64,000 bases of DNA from Candidatus Sericytochromatia bacterium (GTDB taxonomy: Bacteria > Cyanobacteriota > Sericytochromatia > UBA7694): positions 303,776-367,775 of the forward strand of contig JADMKE010000004.1 in the NCBI GenBank assembly GCA_018780035.1. Direction: 5' to 3'. The notes beneath the pieces are model-generated. The model was not told the DNA's origin and made no database searches. It saw only the letters and a list, made by a program, of their open reading frames with translations. The number at the start of each line of letters is the position of its first letter. The first letter of the stretch is position 1. The position numbers and the translations under genes are program-made. Positions 9,801-18,964 of the stretch are shown in pieces.

Positions 9801-9934
9801 TGTTAACGCGCTTTAAGATGCCTATTGCGTCTGGATTGCCTTGGGAAGGCTCTAGAACGCATGGTAGCATGATGGGGATGAGAAATAAAGCCATCCTTTT
9901 AGCAGCCTTTCATCAAAAATTCGAGGATACGCCG

Positions 9935-11332
9935 ATGGAATCAAATATCCGCATGGAAAAAGACAGTCTGGGAGAGGTGGCTGTGCCCGCCGATCGCTAT
10001 TATGGTGCCCAGACGCAACGCTCGTTTGAAAATTTTAAAATTGGGGGAGAGCGCTTTCCCCGTGAGTTTATCCGCGCTTTTGGCATTATCAAAAAAGCAG
10101 CCGCCAAGGTCAATGCCGATTTGGGTGTGCTCTCAGCCGAGAAATCCACGCTCATTCAGCAGGTCGCTGACGAAGTGATAGAAGGCAAATTAGATGCCCA
10201 TTTTCCCTTGGTTGTCTGGCAAACCGGCAGCGGCACCCAGACCAATATGAATGTGAACGAGGTCATTTCTAACCGTGCAATTGAGATCGCCGGGGGCGTC
10301 ATGGGCAGCAAGGCCCCGATTCATCCCAATGACGATGTGAATCAGTCACAGTCTTCCAACGATACCTTTCCCACCGCCATGCACGTGGCCGCAGCAGAGC
10401 AGGTGCATCATCACCTGATTCCCAATTTGCAATTGCTGCAAAAGACCTTGGCCGAAAAGGCCGAGGCTTACAAAGACATTGTCAAAATTGGCCGCACCCA
10501 TTTGCAGGATGCCACACCGCTGACCTTGGGCCAGGAGTTTTCTGGTTATGCCGCCCAACTCGAAGGGGTGATCAAAGGGGTCATGGCCGTGATGCCCCAG
10601 GTCTATGAATTGACCCTTGGGGGCACTGCTGTGGGCACGGGCTTAAATGCCCCCAAAGGCTATTCCAAAGCTGTGGCTGAAGAAATTGCCCGCCTGAGTG
10701 GCTTGCCCTTTGTGACAGCCCCGAATAAATTTGCGGGCTTGGCCTGCCACGACCCACTGGTTTTGCTCAGCGGCGCGCTCAAAATGGCGGCCTGTGCCCT
10801 GATGAAAATTGCCAACGATATCCGCTGGCTGGCGAGTGGTCCCCGCTGCGGCATTGGCGAAATTTCGATTCCCGAAAACGAACCTGGCAGCTCAATTATG
10901 CCAGGCAAGGTCAATCCCACCCAGTGTGAGGCCATGACCATGGTCTGTGCCCAGGTGATGGGCAATGATATGGCTGTTGCCATTGGCGGCGCCTCGGGCA
11001 ATTTTGAGCTCAATGTCTTCAAACCTCTGATTATTCACAATGTGTTGCAAAGCATGCGTCTGTTGGGCGATGCCTGCCATGCCTTTAACGATAAATGTGC
11101 CGTTGGGATCGAACCCAATCATGCCCGCATCAGTGAATTGCTGGACAAATCCCTGATGTTGGTGACTTCGCTGGCCCCGGCGATTGGCTACGACAAAGCG
11201 GCCAAAATTGCCCTCAAGGCCCATCACGATGGCACCACCCTGCTCGAAGCCGGTCTGGCGCTGGAGTATGTCACCGAAGAGCTCTTCCGCGAATATGTGC
11301 AGCCCCACAAAATGTTGGGACATGGGGAATAA
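9935..11332 (+). CDS. fumC: Fumarate hydratase class II
   Basis: Interconverts fumarate and malate in the TCA cycle without an iron-sulfur cluster. The open frame extends up to 9800, but ATG 9935 is chosen because GAGGA stands 7 bases before it and the protein then begins [15 protein letters not shown], as FumC proteins do. The resulting 465 residues match the usual family length. The fumarase/aspartase signature [11 protein letters not shown] is present, as are the substrate-binding [12 protein letters not shown] and the histidine segment [18 protein letters not shown]. hemL starts 3 bp after the stop, so both are probably one transcript. Confidence 0.97.
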   Translation: MESNIRMEKDSLGEVAVPADRYYGAQTQRSFENFKIGGERFPREFIRAFGIIKKAAAKVNADLGVLSAEKSTLIQQVADEVIEGKLDAHFPLVVWQTGSGTQTNMNVNEVISNRAIEIAGGVMGSKAPIHPNDDVNQSQSSNDTFPTAMHVAAAEQVHHHLIPNLQLLQKTLAEKAEAYKDIVKIGRTHLQDATPLTLGQEFSGYAAQLEGVIKGVMAVMPQVYELTLGGTAVGTGLNAPKGYSKAVAEEIARLSGLPFVTAPNKFAGLACHDPLVLLSGALKMAACALMKIANDIRWLASGPRCGIGEISIPENEPGSSIMPGKVNPTQCEAMTMVCAQVMGNDMAVAIGGASGNFELNVFKPLIIHNVLQSMRLLGDACHAFNDKCAVGIEPNHARISELLDKSLMLVTSLAPAIGYDKAAKIALKAHHDGTTLLEAGLALEYVTEELFREYVQPHKMLGHGE

Positions 11333-11335
11333 TCC

Positions 11336-12640
11336 ATGAAAGAACTTCACCGTTCGGCCCTGCGTTTTATCGAAGCCCAGTCCAAGATTCCGGGGGGCGT
11401 CAACAGTCCCGCTCGGGCCTTTAAAGCTGTGGGCGGCACCCCGCCGTTTATGAAAAAGGCCAAAGGCGCCCATATGTGGGACATCGACGGCAATGAGTAC
11501 ATCGACTACATTGGCTCCTGGGGCCCGATGATTCTGGGCCACGGCTATCCACCTGTGATCGAGGCGATTCGCAAACAACTCGAATTTGGGACGAGTTTTG
11601 GCACCCCCACAGAAATTGAAATTGACATGGCCGATCTGGTGATTGCGGCTGTGCCTTCGATTGAAATGGTGCGCATGGTCAATTCGGGTACCGAGGCTGT
11701 GATGAGTGCTATTCGTCTGGCCCGCGGCTATACCGGGCGCGAAAAAATCATCAAATTCAGCGGTTGTTACCACGGGCACAGCGACATGCTTTTGGCCGAA
11801 GCCGGCTCTGGCGTGGCCAGTTTGGGCATTCCGGGCACCCCCGGCGTGCCTGCTGCCCTGGTCGAACACACCATGACAGCCCCTTTTAATGATATCGCTG
11901 CGGTCAAACAGATCTTTGCGGCCTATCCGGGGCAGATTGCGGCTGTGGTGATTGAACCCGTGGCAGGCAATATGGGCTTGGTTTTGCCCCGCACGGGCTT
12001 TTTGGAGCAATTGCGGGAATTGACCCAGACCGAAGGCACGGTGTTGATCTTCGACGAGGTTATGACGGGTTTTCGCCTGGCGTATGGCGGTGCTCAGGCC
12101 CGTTTGGGCGTCACACCTGATATGACCTGTCTCGGCAAGATTATCGGTGGTGGCATGCCTGTCGGGGCCTATGGGGGCAAACGTGAAATCATGGAATGTC
12201 TGGCGCCAGCGGGCAAAGTCTATCAGGCCGGAACGCTAAGCGGCAATCCTGTGGCCATGCAGGCTGGGGTCGCCACACTCAAAGCCCTGCGAGACAATCC
12301 CAAGGCCTACGAAGAGCTGGAGCAAAAGGGCAAATTGCTCTGCCGGGGTATGAGTGATTTGGCGCGCGAAATTCAGGTGCCTGTGAGTATCAATCTGATG
12401 GGCTCAATGTTTTGCCTCTTTTTTACAGAGCAGGATGTCTATGATTATGCCTCTGCCAAAACCTCCAATTTGGAGGCGTTTAAAGTCTTTTTTCATACCC
12501 TGCTTGCAGAGGGGGTTTATTTCCCGCCGGCTCAATTTGAGGCCTGTTTTATTTCTCTGGCTCACAGCGATGCTGACTTACACAAGACCCTCAAAGCTGT
12601 GGAAAAAGGTCTGAAAAAGGTTAAAAGCCAGAATTTTTAG
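11336..12640 (+). CDS. hemL: Glutamate-1-semialdehyde 2,1-aminomutase
   Basis: A PLP enzyme that turns glutamate-1-semialdehyde into 5-aminolevulinate, the last step of the C5 route to tetrapyrroles. The 434 residues are the normal length. Recognisable segments are the N-terminal IPGGVNSPARAFKAVGG, the cofactor region NSGTEAVMSAIRLARG, the Asp motif FDEVMTGFR and the PLP-binding lysine in CLGKIIGGGMPVGAYGG. Haem made from this product could serve the diheme cytochrome at 18965. It follows fumC at 3 bp and overlaps the convergent TPR gene by 20 bp. Confidence 0.97.
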   Translation: MKELHRSALRFIEAQSKIPGGVNSPARAFKAVGGTPPFMKKAKGAHMWDIDGNEYIDYIGSWGPMILGHGYPPVIEAIRKQLEFGTSFGTPTEIEIDMADLVIAAVPSIEMVRMVNSGTEAVMSAIRLARGYTGREKIIKFSGCYHGHSDMLLAEAGSGVASLGIPGTPGVPAALVEHTMTAPFNDIAAVKQIFAAYPGQIAAVVIEPVAGNMGLVLPRTGFLEQLRELTQTEGTVLIFDEVMTGFRLAYGGAQARLGVTPDMTCLGKIIGGGMPVGAYGGKREIMECLAPAGKVYQAGTLSGNPVAMQAGVATLKALRDNPKAYEELEQKGKLLCRGMSDLAREIQVPVSINLMGSMFCLFFTEQDVYDYASAKTSNLEAFKVFFHTLLAEGVYFPPAQFEACFISLAHSDADLHKTLKAVEKGLKKVKSQNF

Positions 12641-14324
12641 GTTTCTTTAATCTTTCTGGTTGCCAATCTGCCAAGGCCGATTGCACCTCTGCAAAGACAG
12701 ACTCCCATTCTCCGGGGGTCTTTTGCCTGAAAAGGCGCATGCTGGGGTACCATTTAAATTCCGCGCCATTGGCGGGCCAAAACCAATAAACCGGTGTGGG
12801 AAGTAGAACCCACACCGGTTTATTGAGTGCCCCAGCCAAATGGGCCACGGCGGTATCTGCGCTGATCAGCAAGTCCAAATCTTGAATCAGGCAGGCTGTG
12901 TCGTGCCAATTCTGAATGGACTGAGACAGATCTTCTAAGTGTGGAAAGACTTGCAAAGCCTGGGGCTCGGGCGGCCATTGCAGACTTAAAAATTGATCTT
13001 GGGGAAAGGCCTTTGCACATGTGGCAAAGCCTTTGAGGGGCAGGGTCTTGCGTGCCGCCATGCGTTGGGCTGTTGGCAAGGGGTGTTGTTCGGGGGGCTG
13101 TCCATGCCAGCAAAAGCCGATTTTGCGTGTATTGGCGGTATTTCTCTGGGGGGGGGCGGCCAGTCTGAGATAGGGAGGGGGACGATCAAGTGGCGTTAAT
13201 TTTAGGAGACTGGGCAGATCAAAGAGGCGGACGGCCCGATCCCAGCTTGCTGATTCATGGGGCAAAAGCGCTTTGATTTTTGGCTTCTGAGTGATGAACG
13301 CTTGTTCAATCAACGGTTTGAAACTGGCGGGGCACCTGAATAAAATCTGGGCAGCGGGCAAATCCTTGAGAAAACGCCAAAAGAGCAAGATGTCTCCCTG
13401 ACCGTATTCACTTTCCACCAAAAGGGTTTTGTGCTCAAGCGATTCCCCTTGCCACAACGGCTCTGAGCGCTGACCCCGCCAATCCAAGCAGGATTGCCGC
13501 CAGTGCAATCCGGCAAAACCTTCAGACCAGTTTTCGGCAGCCAAGTTGAGCAGGGCTCGGTTGAGCTGGGCTTCTGCCAATTGGGAATTGTTTTGCAGGG
13601 CCACTTCGTAGCTGTTTTGGGCGGCTTGAAAGTCCCCGCTTTCTTGCTGCACACTGCCCAGATTGAACCAGGCATCAGCCAAATCGGGAGCGAGCTGAAG
13701 GGCTTGGCGATGGGCATGTTCAGCTGCTGCTAATTGCCCTTGATCATGGCAGAGAACCCCCAATTGGGTCCAGAAACGTGCCGCTGCTTGTGGTTCTAAA
13801 TCGGGCAATTGCAGGCCCTGCTGATAATAGCTTTCGGCCTCTTGCCAAGCCCGCTGACGCCGCAAAATCTCGGCAGCCCCGAGCAACGCTGCTGGCTGAG
13901 TGGGCTCTCGCGCTAAAAGAGTCAAATAAGCCGCTAAAGCCTGTGGCAAGTCACCCAGTTCTTCGCAGAGGCGTGCCAGATTCAGCCAAGCCAGGCCATA
14001 ATCGGAGCGCAGGGCCAACGCTGCCGTATAGGCCTGTTTGGCTTGGATCAATGCGCCGATTTCGCTGAGCAGATTGCCTTGGCTATTGTGCAGCTCAGCG
14101 GCCAAATTTGCGTCCAACTTCGTTGCTGTCATTTTTAAAGCCTGTTCAAGGGCTGCCAGGGCGGCTTGGGGGCCTTGAAGCTGACGTTGGATCAAGGCCA
14201 ATAAATGCCAACCAGCGGGATTGGCTTGGTGGCGCAAACCCGCTTGGCAGTTTTGCAGCGCGTTTTGAAAGTCCCCTTGGACAAAATCTGAGTGGGCCTG
14301 CTTAAACAGGTCTTCGGCTTTCAT
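12621..14324 (-). CDS. TPR-repeat protein with glycosyltransferase-like C-terminal domain
   Basis: 567 residues. The N-terminal 270 residues are tandem tetratricopeptide repeats, with repeated patterns such as AWFNLGSVQQESGDFQAAQ and AWLNLARLCEELGDLPQAL. The C-terminal 290 residues resemble the glycosyltransferase-9/41-like domain often found after TPRs in bacterial proteins; the segment LDLLISADTAVAHLAGALN resembles the nucleotide-sugar-binding part. It probably modifies a protein or glycan, but donor and acceptor are unknown. The upstream gene overlaps it by 4 bp (ATGA), indicating translational coupling. A run of nine C on the coding strand (G9 at 13148-13156 on the plus strand) lies in the C-terminal domain. 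Confidence 0.75.
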   Translation of the reverse strand: MKAEDLFKQAHSDFVQGDFQNALQNCQAGLRHQANPAGWHLLALIQRQLQGPQAALAALEQALKMTATKLDANLAAELHNSQGNLLSEIGALIQAKQAYTAALALRSDYGLAWLNLARLCEELGDLPQALAAYLTLLAREPTQPAALLGAAEILRRQRAWQEAESYYQQGLQLPDLEPQAAARFWTQLGVLCHDQGQLAAAEHAHRQALQLAPDLADAWFNLGSVQQESGDFQAAQNSYEVALQNNSQLAEAQLNRALLNLAAENWSEGFAGLHWRQSCLDWRGQRSEPLWQGESLEHKTLLVESEYGQGDILLFWRFLKDLPAAQILFRCPASFKPLIEQAFITQKPKIKALLPHESASWDRAVRLFDLPSLLKLTPLDRPPPYLRLAAPPQRNTANTRKIGFCWHGQPPEQHPLPTAQRMAARKTLPLKGFATCAKAFPQDQFLSLQWPPEPQALQVFPHLEDLSQSIQNWHDTACLIQDLDLLISADTAVAHLAGALNKPVWVLLPTPVYWFWPANGAEFKWYPSMRLFRQKTPGEWESVFAEVQSALADWQPERLKKPKNSGF

Positions 14325-15277
14325 TGCGTGCTGGCAAAGATAATCGGGTGTTCATAAAACCAGCGATGAACAGGCTCACAGTTGTTCTGCCCAAAGCCAT
14401 GAATCAAGCGCTGCCGTTCCAGGGTTGAAAGGGGAAATGTTCGCAGTGGGGGGTGTTGATTAAAACCAAACGAAATTGCCATCACTGAACTGTCTTGGAT
14501 AATTTGTAAGCCCGCTGTGCCAATGCGGGCGTAGTGCTGAAGATACCTGCCATCGAGGGTAGGGAAATAACTCTCAATATCGCTCTTTAAATAGGGCAGG
14601 GGGTGGCGAAAATACAGGGGATGTAAGTGGTAGCCACGCACCAAAAACTGCTTCTCTGACAGCCATTCTGCGGTCAGAGAAGGCAAATCCACAAATTGCT
14701 CCGCATCAATAAATGAGGCCCGCAAAGACGGGTGCATCTCTTGCAACAGGAGCTCTACCAGTTCTTGGGCAGAGACAGAGAGCGTGTCTGTTTTTCGCCA
14801 TTTTTCTAGCAAGGGGGCTGCATTTTCAAAGGACAGACGCAGACCCGCCAGCAAAACCACCTCGGTATCTGCGTGGAGTTGCTTTTTGAGCTGCTCTAAA
14901 CAGTCTTGGGCCAAGATCAAATCGGGGGTTAAAGCGATCAGGGCGTGGCCGCTGCGGTTGGCTTCTGCAATGGCATCTTGATAGGCCAGACTGGCTCGGT
15001 GATAGCGCCGAATTGTGAGCGGCAGATTGGTGGTTTCTGGGGGCAGGGGGCGAAATAAAACCTCTGCGGGTAGATGGCCAAGACTGCGAAAATAGGTTAT
15101 AAGCGCATTTTGGGCTTGCTCACAGGCATAAAAGATCAAACGAGAGGGGCTTTCTTCTGCCCAGAGTGGCAGGTTGGCTTTGGCCAAGAGAGAGGGCAGG
15201 GCATATTTCAACAGCAAATCTGTGTGTTGAGAGCCCCAGACTGGAAAAACGAAGTCTGTAACAGGAGAAAAAGTCAT
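14321..15277 (-). CDS. Unrecognised protein, possibly a nucleotide-sugar-dependent transferase
   Basis: I do not recognise the family. The 318 residues from ATG 15277 contain no signal peptide or membrane helix. The middle part (HALIALTPDLILAQDCLEQL) resembles the strand-helix and acidic pattern of GT-A type transferases, where a text such as 'ALIALTPDLI' precedes the metal site; this is weak. The open frame reaches a TTG at 15310, but that codon sits in a promoter-like element and ATG 15277 gives a more natural start. The gene is coupled by a 4-bp overlap to the TPR/glycosyltransferase-like gene, which favours a role in glycan or protein modification. Confidence 0.6.
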   Translation of the reverse strand: MTFSPVTDFVFPVWGSQHTDLLLKYALPSLLAKANLPLWAEESPSRLIFYACEQAQNALITYFRSLGHLPAEVLFRPLPPETTNLPLTIRRYHRASLAYQDAIAEANRSGHALIALTPDLILAQDCLEQLKKQLHADTEVVLLAGLRLSFENAAPLLEKWRKTDTLSVSAQELVELLLQEMHPSLRASFIDAEQFVDLPSLTAEWLSEKQFLVRGYHLHPLYFRHPLPYLKSDIESYFPTLDGRYLQHYARIGTAGLQIIQDSSVMAISFGFNQHPPLRTFPLSTLERQRLIHGFGQNNCEPVHRWFYEHPIIFASTQ

Positions 15278-15283
15278 AGGCTT

Positions 15284-15310
15284 ATTATAACTTTTAAATG
15301 AGAACCTCAA
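15284..15310 (-). promoter_or_regulatory. Candidate promoter giving a leaderless transcript
   Basis: On the minus strand TTGAGG (15310-15305) and TATAAT (15289-15284) are separated by 15 bp. Only six bases lie between the TATAAT and ATG 15277, so a transcript started at the usual distance would begin at or next to the start codon. No Shine-Dalgarno sequence precedes this ATG. The short spacer weakens the -35 assignment. Confidence 0.4.
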
Positions 15311-15329
15311 AAGAAATCGCTTTTGGCTC

Positions 15330-15338
15330 TGGTATACT
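15330..15338 (+). promoter_or_regulatory. Extended -10 promoter for the 15402-18880 operon
   Basis: TGGTATACT fits the extended -10 pattern TGnTATAAT with one mismatch. No good -35 hexamer is seen, as is common for this promoter type. A leader of about 57 bases would follow, ending in AGGAG ahead of ATG 15402. Confidence 0.5.
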
Positions 15339-15401
15339 GAAGTCGGCTGGGCACAGCTGTTTGCTGTCCTGCTAGCTCATATCCGACAGGAGAATCCCCC
15401 G

Positions 15402-16187
15402 ATGACCGTTCAAGCGCCCTTTAAAGATTTAACCGAAGCCTTTGTCGTGGCCAAACGTGGCCTGAAAAGCGATGTCGAGGGGCTGGTTGCCCAAATTCCT
15501 GAGGGAGGGCTGTATTTGTCTTTGGCCCGTTCATTGGGCTTGCCTGACGACGAAACCCCCTTGCCCCCTGAAGCGGCTGTGAGTTCGCATATGTTGCAAC
15601 ATCCCGATGGGGGTGTTTATGTCGCGATTTTTACGCGTGCAGAATATGCTCGCAAAGCCCAGCAGGAGCAAAACTGGGCCAGTGACAGTGGTAAGCCTGA
15701 AGTGGCACCTTTGCCAGCCCGCAATGCTCTGTATTATGCCCTGCAGCTGATCCTCAAAAATGAACAGGTGATTGGTGCCCTGGTTAATGCCTACCAGGAC
15801 GACGCCCTTGAACTTAACGCGATGGAGATCAAAAGCTTGTTTGAAGGTGTGCCCGTGCCTTTTGAAGGCTACGCTCACAATGTGCCTTATGGCGAAGGTG
15901 AAAGCATTATGATCCGCTTGGCAGATATGTCTGAGGTGCCGGGTTTTACGCCGACCGTTCAGGGCTTTCTCTTGGCGCATCCCCAAATTAAACATTATGA
16001 AATGGTCGCTCTTTTTGACGAGCAGCGCAATATGCAGCCCTATCTGGCGATCAATTTTCACACCGAAGTCCCCGAAGAGCAATACGGTGAATTGGCTGCT
16101 GGTTTTGTCAAACACCTGCGCGACAATCTCGACCTGCCCGAACGTCTTGAAGTGATGTTCAATCAGGAGTTTCCGGGGCTGATTTAA
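15402..16187 (+). CDS. SseB-like protein
   Basis: The 261 residues show the two-part plan of the SseB family: an N-terminal domain with [33 protein letters not shown] and [13 protein letters not shown], and a C-terminal domain with the pattern of SseB_C ([30 protein letters not shown]). SseB proteins were named from serine sensitivity in E. coli; their biochemical role is poorly defined. AGGAG stands upstream of the ATG. Glyoxalase follows after one base, so it heads a four-gene unit. Family assignment is by pattern and remains moderate. Confidence 0.55.
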   Translation: MTVQAPFKDLTEAFVVAKRGLKSDVEGLVAQIPEGGLYLSLARSLGLPDDETPLPPEAAVSSHMLQHPDGGVYVAIFTRAEYARKAQQEQNWASDSGKPEVAPLPARNALYYALQLILKNEQVIGALVNAYQDDALELNAMEIKSLFEGVPVPFEGYAHNVPYGEGESIMIRLADMSEVPGFTPTVQGFLLAHPQIKHYEMVALFDEQRNMQPYLAINFHTEVPEEQYGELAAGFVKHLRDNLDLPERLEVMFNQEFPGLI

Positions 16188-16188
16188 G

Positions 16189-16623
16189 ATGCACACATCG
16201 GGCCTCAAATACCTGCATACCATGCTGCGGGTGCTCGATTTGGAGAAAGCGTTGACGTTTTTTGTCGATCAACTCGGTCTCCAGGTTTTGCGCCGCAATG
16301 ATTATGAAAAAGGCCGCTTCAGCTTGGTTTTTCTGGGCCCAGCCCCCGACCAACCTGTCGTGGAACTGACCTGGAATTGGGATCAGAGCGAACCTTACCC
16401 AGAGGGGCGTTTCTTTGGACATCTGGCGTTTGAGGTCGCAGACATCTACGCCACCTGTGCCCGTTTACAGGCCTTGGGGGTGACGATCCACCGCCCTCCC
16501 CGAGATGGACGTATGGCGTTTATTAAGTCTCCCGATGGTCATTCTGTCGAGTTATTGCAGGCCGGAGGCGCTTTGACGCCAGCCGAGCCCTGGCTGTCTG
16601 CGCCGAATATCGGAGAGTGGTAA
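16189..16623 (+). CDS. gloA: Glyoxalase I family protein (lactoylglutathione lyase-like)
   Basis: A 144-residue vicinal-oxygen-chelate protein of the glyoxalase I type, which isomerises the hemithioacetal of methylglyoxal and a thiol. The four metal ligands expected of the family can be placed: His near the start (YLHTMLRV), Glu in VVELTWN, His in FFGHLAFEV and Glu in HSVELLQ. The phrase [13 protein letters not shown] is typical of GloA. It starts 1 base after the SseB-like gene and its stop shares a base with the ATG of the next gene (TAATG). Whether the thiol is glutathione in this organism is unknown. Confidence 0.85.
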   Translation: MHTSGLKYLHTMLRVLDLEKALTFFVDQLGLQVLRRNDYEKGRFSLVFLGPAPDQPVVELTWNWDQSEPYPEGRFFGHLAFEVADIYATCARLQALGVTIHRPPRDGRMAFIKSPDGHSVELLQAGGALTPAEPWLSAPNIGEW

Positions 16624-17573
16624 TGGCCTCTGTCTTGGTGGCGGGTGCTGCGGGGCTGATTGGCTCTGCGCTCTGCCGCCAGCTTTTGGCAGAGGGTCAG
16701 TCCGTCATTGGACTTGACAATTTTGTGACAGGCTCTCGCGAAAACAGTGCCGAATTACAAGCTTTGCCGGGCTTTCGTTTGATCGAAGCGGATATTACTT
16801 TGCCTTGGCCCGAGGCACTTCAGGCCGAGGCCTTTTCCCAGATTTACCATTTGGCCTCTCCCGCCAGTCCCCTTGATTTTGACACCTTGCCGCTGGAGAT
16901 CTTAATGGTCAATTCCCAGGGGACTTGGAATTTGCTCGATCTGGCCCGCAAACACCAGGCCAAATTGGTCTATACCTCCACTTCGGAGGTCTATGGCAAT
17001 CCCCAGGTCCATCCCCAAGTGGAAAGCTATTGGGGCCACGTCAACCCCGTCGGACAGCGCAGCTGTTACGATGAGGGCAAGCGCTTTGGCGAGGCCCTGA
17101 TTGTCAATTATGCCCGTGTTCATGGTCTGCGTTACAGTATTGCTCGCGTATTTAATACCTATGGGCCGGGGATGGCCAATGATGGACGTGTGGTGCCCCA
17201 GTTTTTGCTTCAGGCTCTGCGCAATGAACCCCTCAGCCTGCATGGCGCTGGGCAGCAGACCCGCAGTTTTTGCTTTGTCTCAGACCTGGCACGTGGTTTG
17301 GCTGGGCTCATGCATTCAGAGCAAACCGATGGCGAGATCTACAATCTGGGCAATCCCCAAGAGTACACGATCGAAACCCTGGCCACCACCATCTGCGAAG
17401 TGGCAGGGATTCCCATCCGTTTGCAGGCCTTGCCCTCTCCGCGCTCGGATGACCCCGAACGGCGGCGCCCAGATATCTCCAAGATTCGTAAGGCCATTGG
17501 CTGGGAGCCTCGGGTCTCACTGCGCGAAGGTCTTGAATTGAGCCTCACAGACTTTCGCCGGCGCTTTGCATGA
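16623..17573 (+). CDS. UDP-glucuronate decarboxylase (UDP-xylose synthase)-like epimerase/dehydratase
   Basis: An extended short-chain dehydrogenase of 316 residues. It has the NAD-binding GAAGLIGS, the HLASPASP phrase, TSTSEVYG, and the catalytic Tyr-Lys in SCYDEGKR, which together are characteristic of UDP-xylose synthases rather than other epimerases. The gene directly downstream is UDP-glucose 6-dehydrogenase, which makes its substrate UDP-glucuronate; the ATGA overlap couples the two. The frame can begin at GTG 16617, but ATG 16623, sharing one base with the glyoxalase stop, is preferred. The product could feed a xylose-containing surface glycan. Confidence 0.85.
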   Translation: MASVLVAGAAGLIGSALCRQLLAEGQSVIGLDNFVTGSRENSAELQALPGFRLIEADITLPWPEALQAEAFSQIYHLASPASPLDFDTLPLEILMVNSQGTWNLLDLARKHQAKLVYTSTSEVYGNPQVHPQVESYWGHVNPVGQRSCYDEGKRFGEALIVNYARVHGLRYSIARVFNTYGPGMANDGRVVPQFLLQALRNEPLSLHGAGQQTRSFCFVSDLARGLAGLMHSEQTDGEIYNLGNPQEYTIETLATTICEVAGIPIRLQALPSPRSDDPERRRPDISKIRKAIGWEPRVSLREGLELSLTDFRRRFA

Positions 17574-18880
17574 AAATCACGATCATGGGTTCGGGATATG
17601 TCGGCCTGGTTACGGGGGCCTGTTTTGCAGAATTGGGCCACGATGTGCTCTGTATCGACAATCATCTCGAAAAAATTGCCCTTTTGCGCGCCGGACAGGT
17701 TCCCATTTATGAACCCGGTTTGGAGGCGCTTTTACATGCCAATGTGGCTGAGGGACGATTGGCGTTTAGCACCGAAATTGCCGAAGGGGTGCAATTTGGG
17801 GATATTCTGTTTATCTGTGTTGGAACGCCTTCCTTGCCCGATGGCAGTCTTGACCTCTCCGCCATGGAAAAGGTAATCAAAGAAATCGCGGGCGCCATGC
17901 GCAGTTATAAGCTGATTGTTGAAAAAAGCACCGTCCCTGTGCGCACCGCCGAATCGATGGAGGTGCTTGCGCGCAAACATCTCTCCCAAAGCCATGTTGA
18001 ATTTGACTTGGCCTCCAACCCCGAGTTCTTGGCCGAAGGCAGCGCAATTCAAGACTTTATGCAGCCCGATCGGGTGGTCTTGGGGGTCAACTCTGAGCGA
18101 GCCGCTTCGCTTTTGGTGCAACTCTATGCACCTTTAAACGCGCCGATGTTGATCACGGACATCAACAGTGCGGAATTGATTAAACATGCCAGCAATGCCT
18201 TTTTAGCAATGAAAATTTCATTTGCCAATGCCCTGGCCACAATCTGTGAGCGCACAGGTGCAGATATTGGCAAGGTCACGCGGGGCATGGGGCTGGACAA
18301 ACGGATTGGTTCGCAATTTCTCAAAGCGGGGCTGGGTTATGGTGGCAGTTGTTTTCCCAAAGACCTCTCGGGTTTTATCCATATTGTCGAAGAACATGGC
18401 TACGATTTTTCGCTTTTAAAAGCCGTACAAAACATTAATTTGCAGCAACGTCAGCATTTTATCCGCAAAATTCAGACAGCCCTTGGCGAACTGGCTCACA
18501 AACACCTCGCGATTCTTGGCCTTTCATTTAAACCCCAAACCGATGATATCCGCGAAGCACCTTCGCTGTTTATCATTGAAGAACTTTTGGCCACAGGAGC
18601 GACGCTTTCGGTTTATGATCCGGTGGCCATGCCAAAAGTCAAAGCGCTTTTGGGAGAGCGGGTGACCTATGCCGAAGATGTTTACCAAGCCTGCGAACAG
18701 GCCGATGCCGCGATCTTTGTCACAGAGTGGTCGGAGTTTCGCTATTTGAATCTGCCCCGCCTCAAACAGCTTTTAAAGCAGTCAGTGATTATTGACGGCC
18801 GCAATATTTTTGATCCTGGCAAATTGCAGACCCTGGGCTTTTATTACGATAGCGTGGGACGCGCTGCGGTTCAACCCTGA
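17570..18880 (+). CDS. ugd: UDP-glucose 6-dehydrogenase
   Basis: Oxidises UDP-glucose to UDP-glucuronate with two NAD+. The 436 residues match the family. The N-terminal Rossmann motif GSGYVGLVTGACFAELGHDV, the NPEFLAEG segment, and the catalytic cysteine in GYGGSCFPKD are present, with the C-terminal UDP-binding domain (GLSFKPQTDDIREAPS). It overlaps the UDP-xylose synthase-like gene by 4 bp, giving a two-enzyme route from UDP-glucose to UDP-xylose. Last gene of the 15402-18880 unit. Confidence 0.96.
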   Translation: MKITIMGSGYVGLVTGACFAELGHDVLCIDNHLEKIALLRAGQVPIYEPGLEALLHANVAEGRLAFSTEIAEGVQFGDILFICVGTPSLPDGSLDLSAMEKVIKEIAGAMRSYKLIVEKSTVPVRTAESMEVLARKHLSQSHVEFDLASNPEFLAEGSAIQDFMQPDRVVLGVNSERAASLLVQLYAPLNAPMLITDINSAELIKHASNAFLAMKISFANALATICERTGADIGKVTRGMGLDKRIGSQFLKAGLGYGGSCFPKDLSGFIHIVEEHGYDFSLLKAVQNINLQQRQHFIRKIQTALGELAHKHLAILGLSFKPQTDDIREAPSLFIIEELLATGATLSVYDPVAMPKVKALLGERVTYAEDVYQACEQADAAIFVTEWSEFRYLNLPRLKQLLKQSVIIDGRNIFDPGKLQTLGFYYDSVGRAAVQP

Positions 18881-18964
18881 GAAATCAAGTCACCCACCGA
18901 AATTTTTTGCTTCAAATCGGTTAAAATACCTCAACTCAAAAAGAAAATGCAATGAGGTAAACCC

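Noticed and set aside
9800..9934. N-terminal extension of fumC in the open frame
   Set aside because: The frame before 9935 has no SD, no homology to fumarases and would overlap the divergent gene's start; ATG 9935 has GAGGA and gives the normal N-terminus.
10892..12010. Long minus-strand frame of 372 codons opposite fumC/hemL
   Set aside because: Its protein is rich in His, Gly and Arg as expected for a shadow frame, and both genes on the other strand are certain.
18900..18912. Shared 13-mer AAATTTTTTGCTT at 18900 and 36645 as a promoter motif
   Set aside because: The distance to the -10-like elements differs (about 9 and 13 bp), so a common -35 role is unlikely; A/T-rich text can recur by chance.
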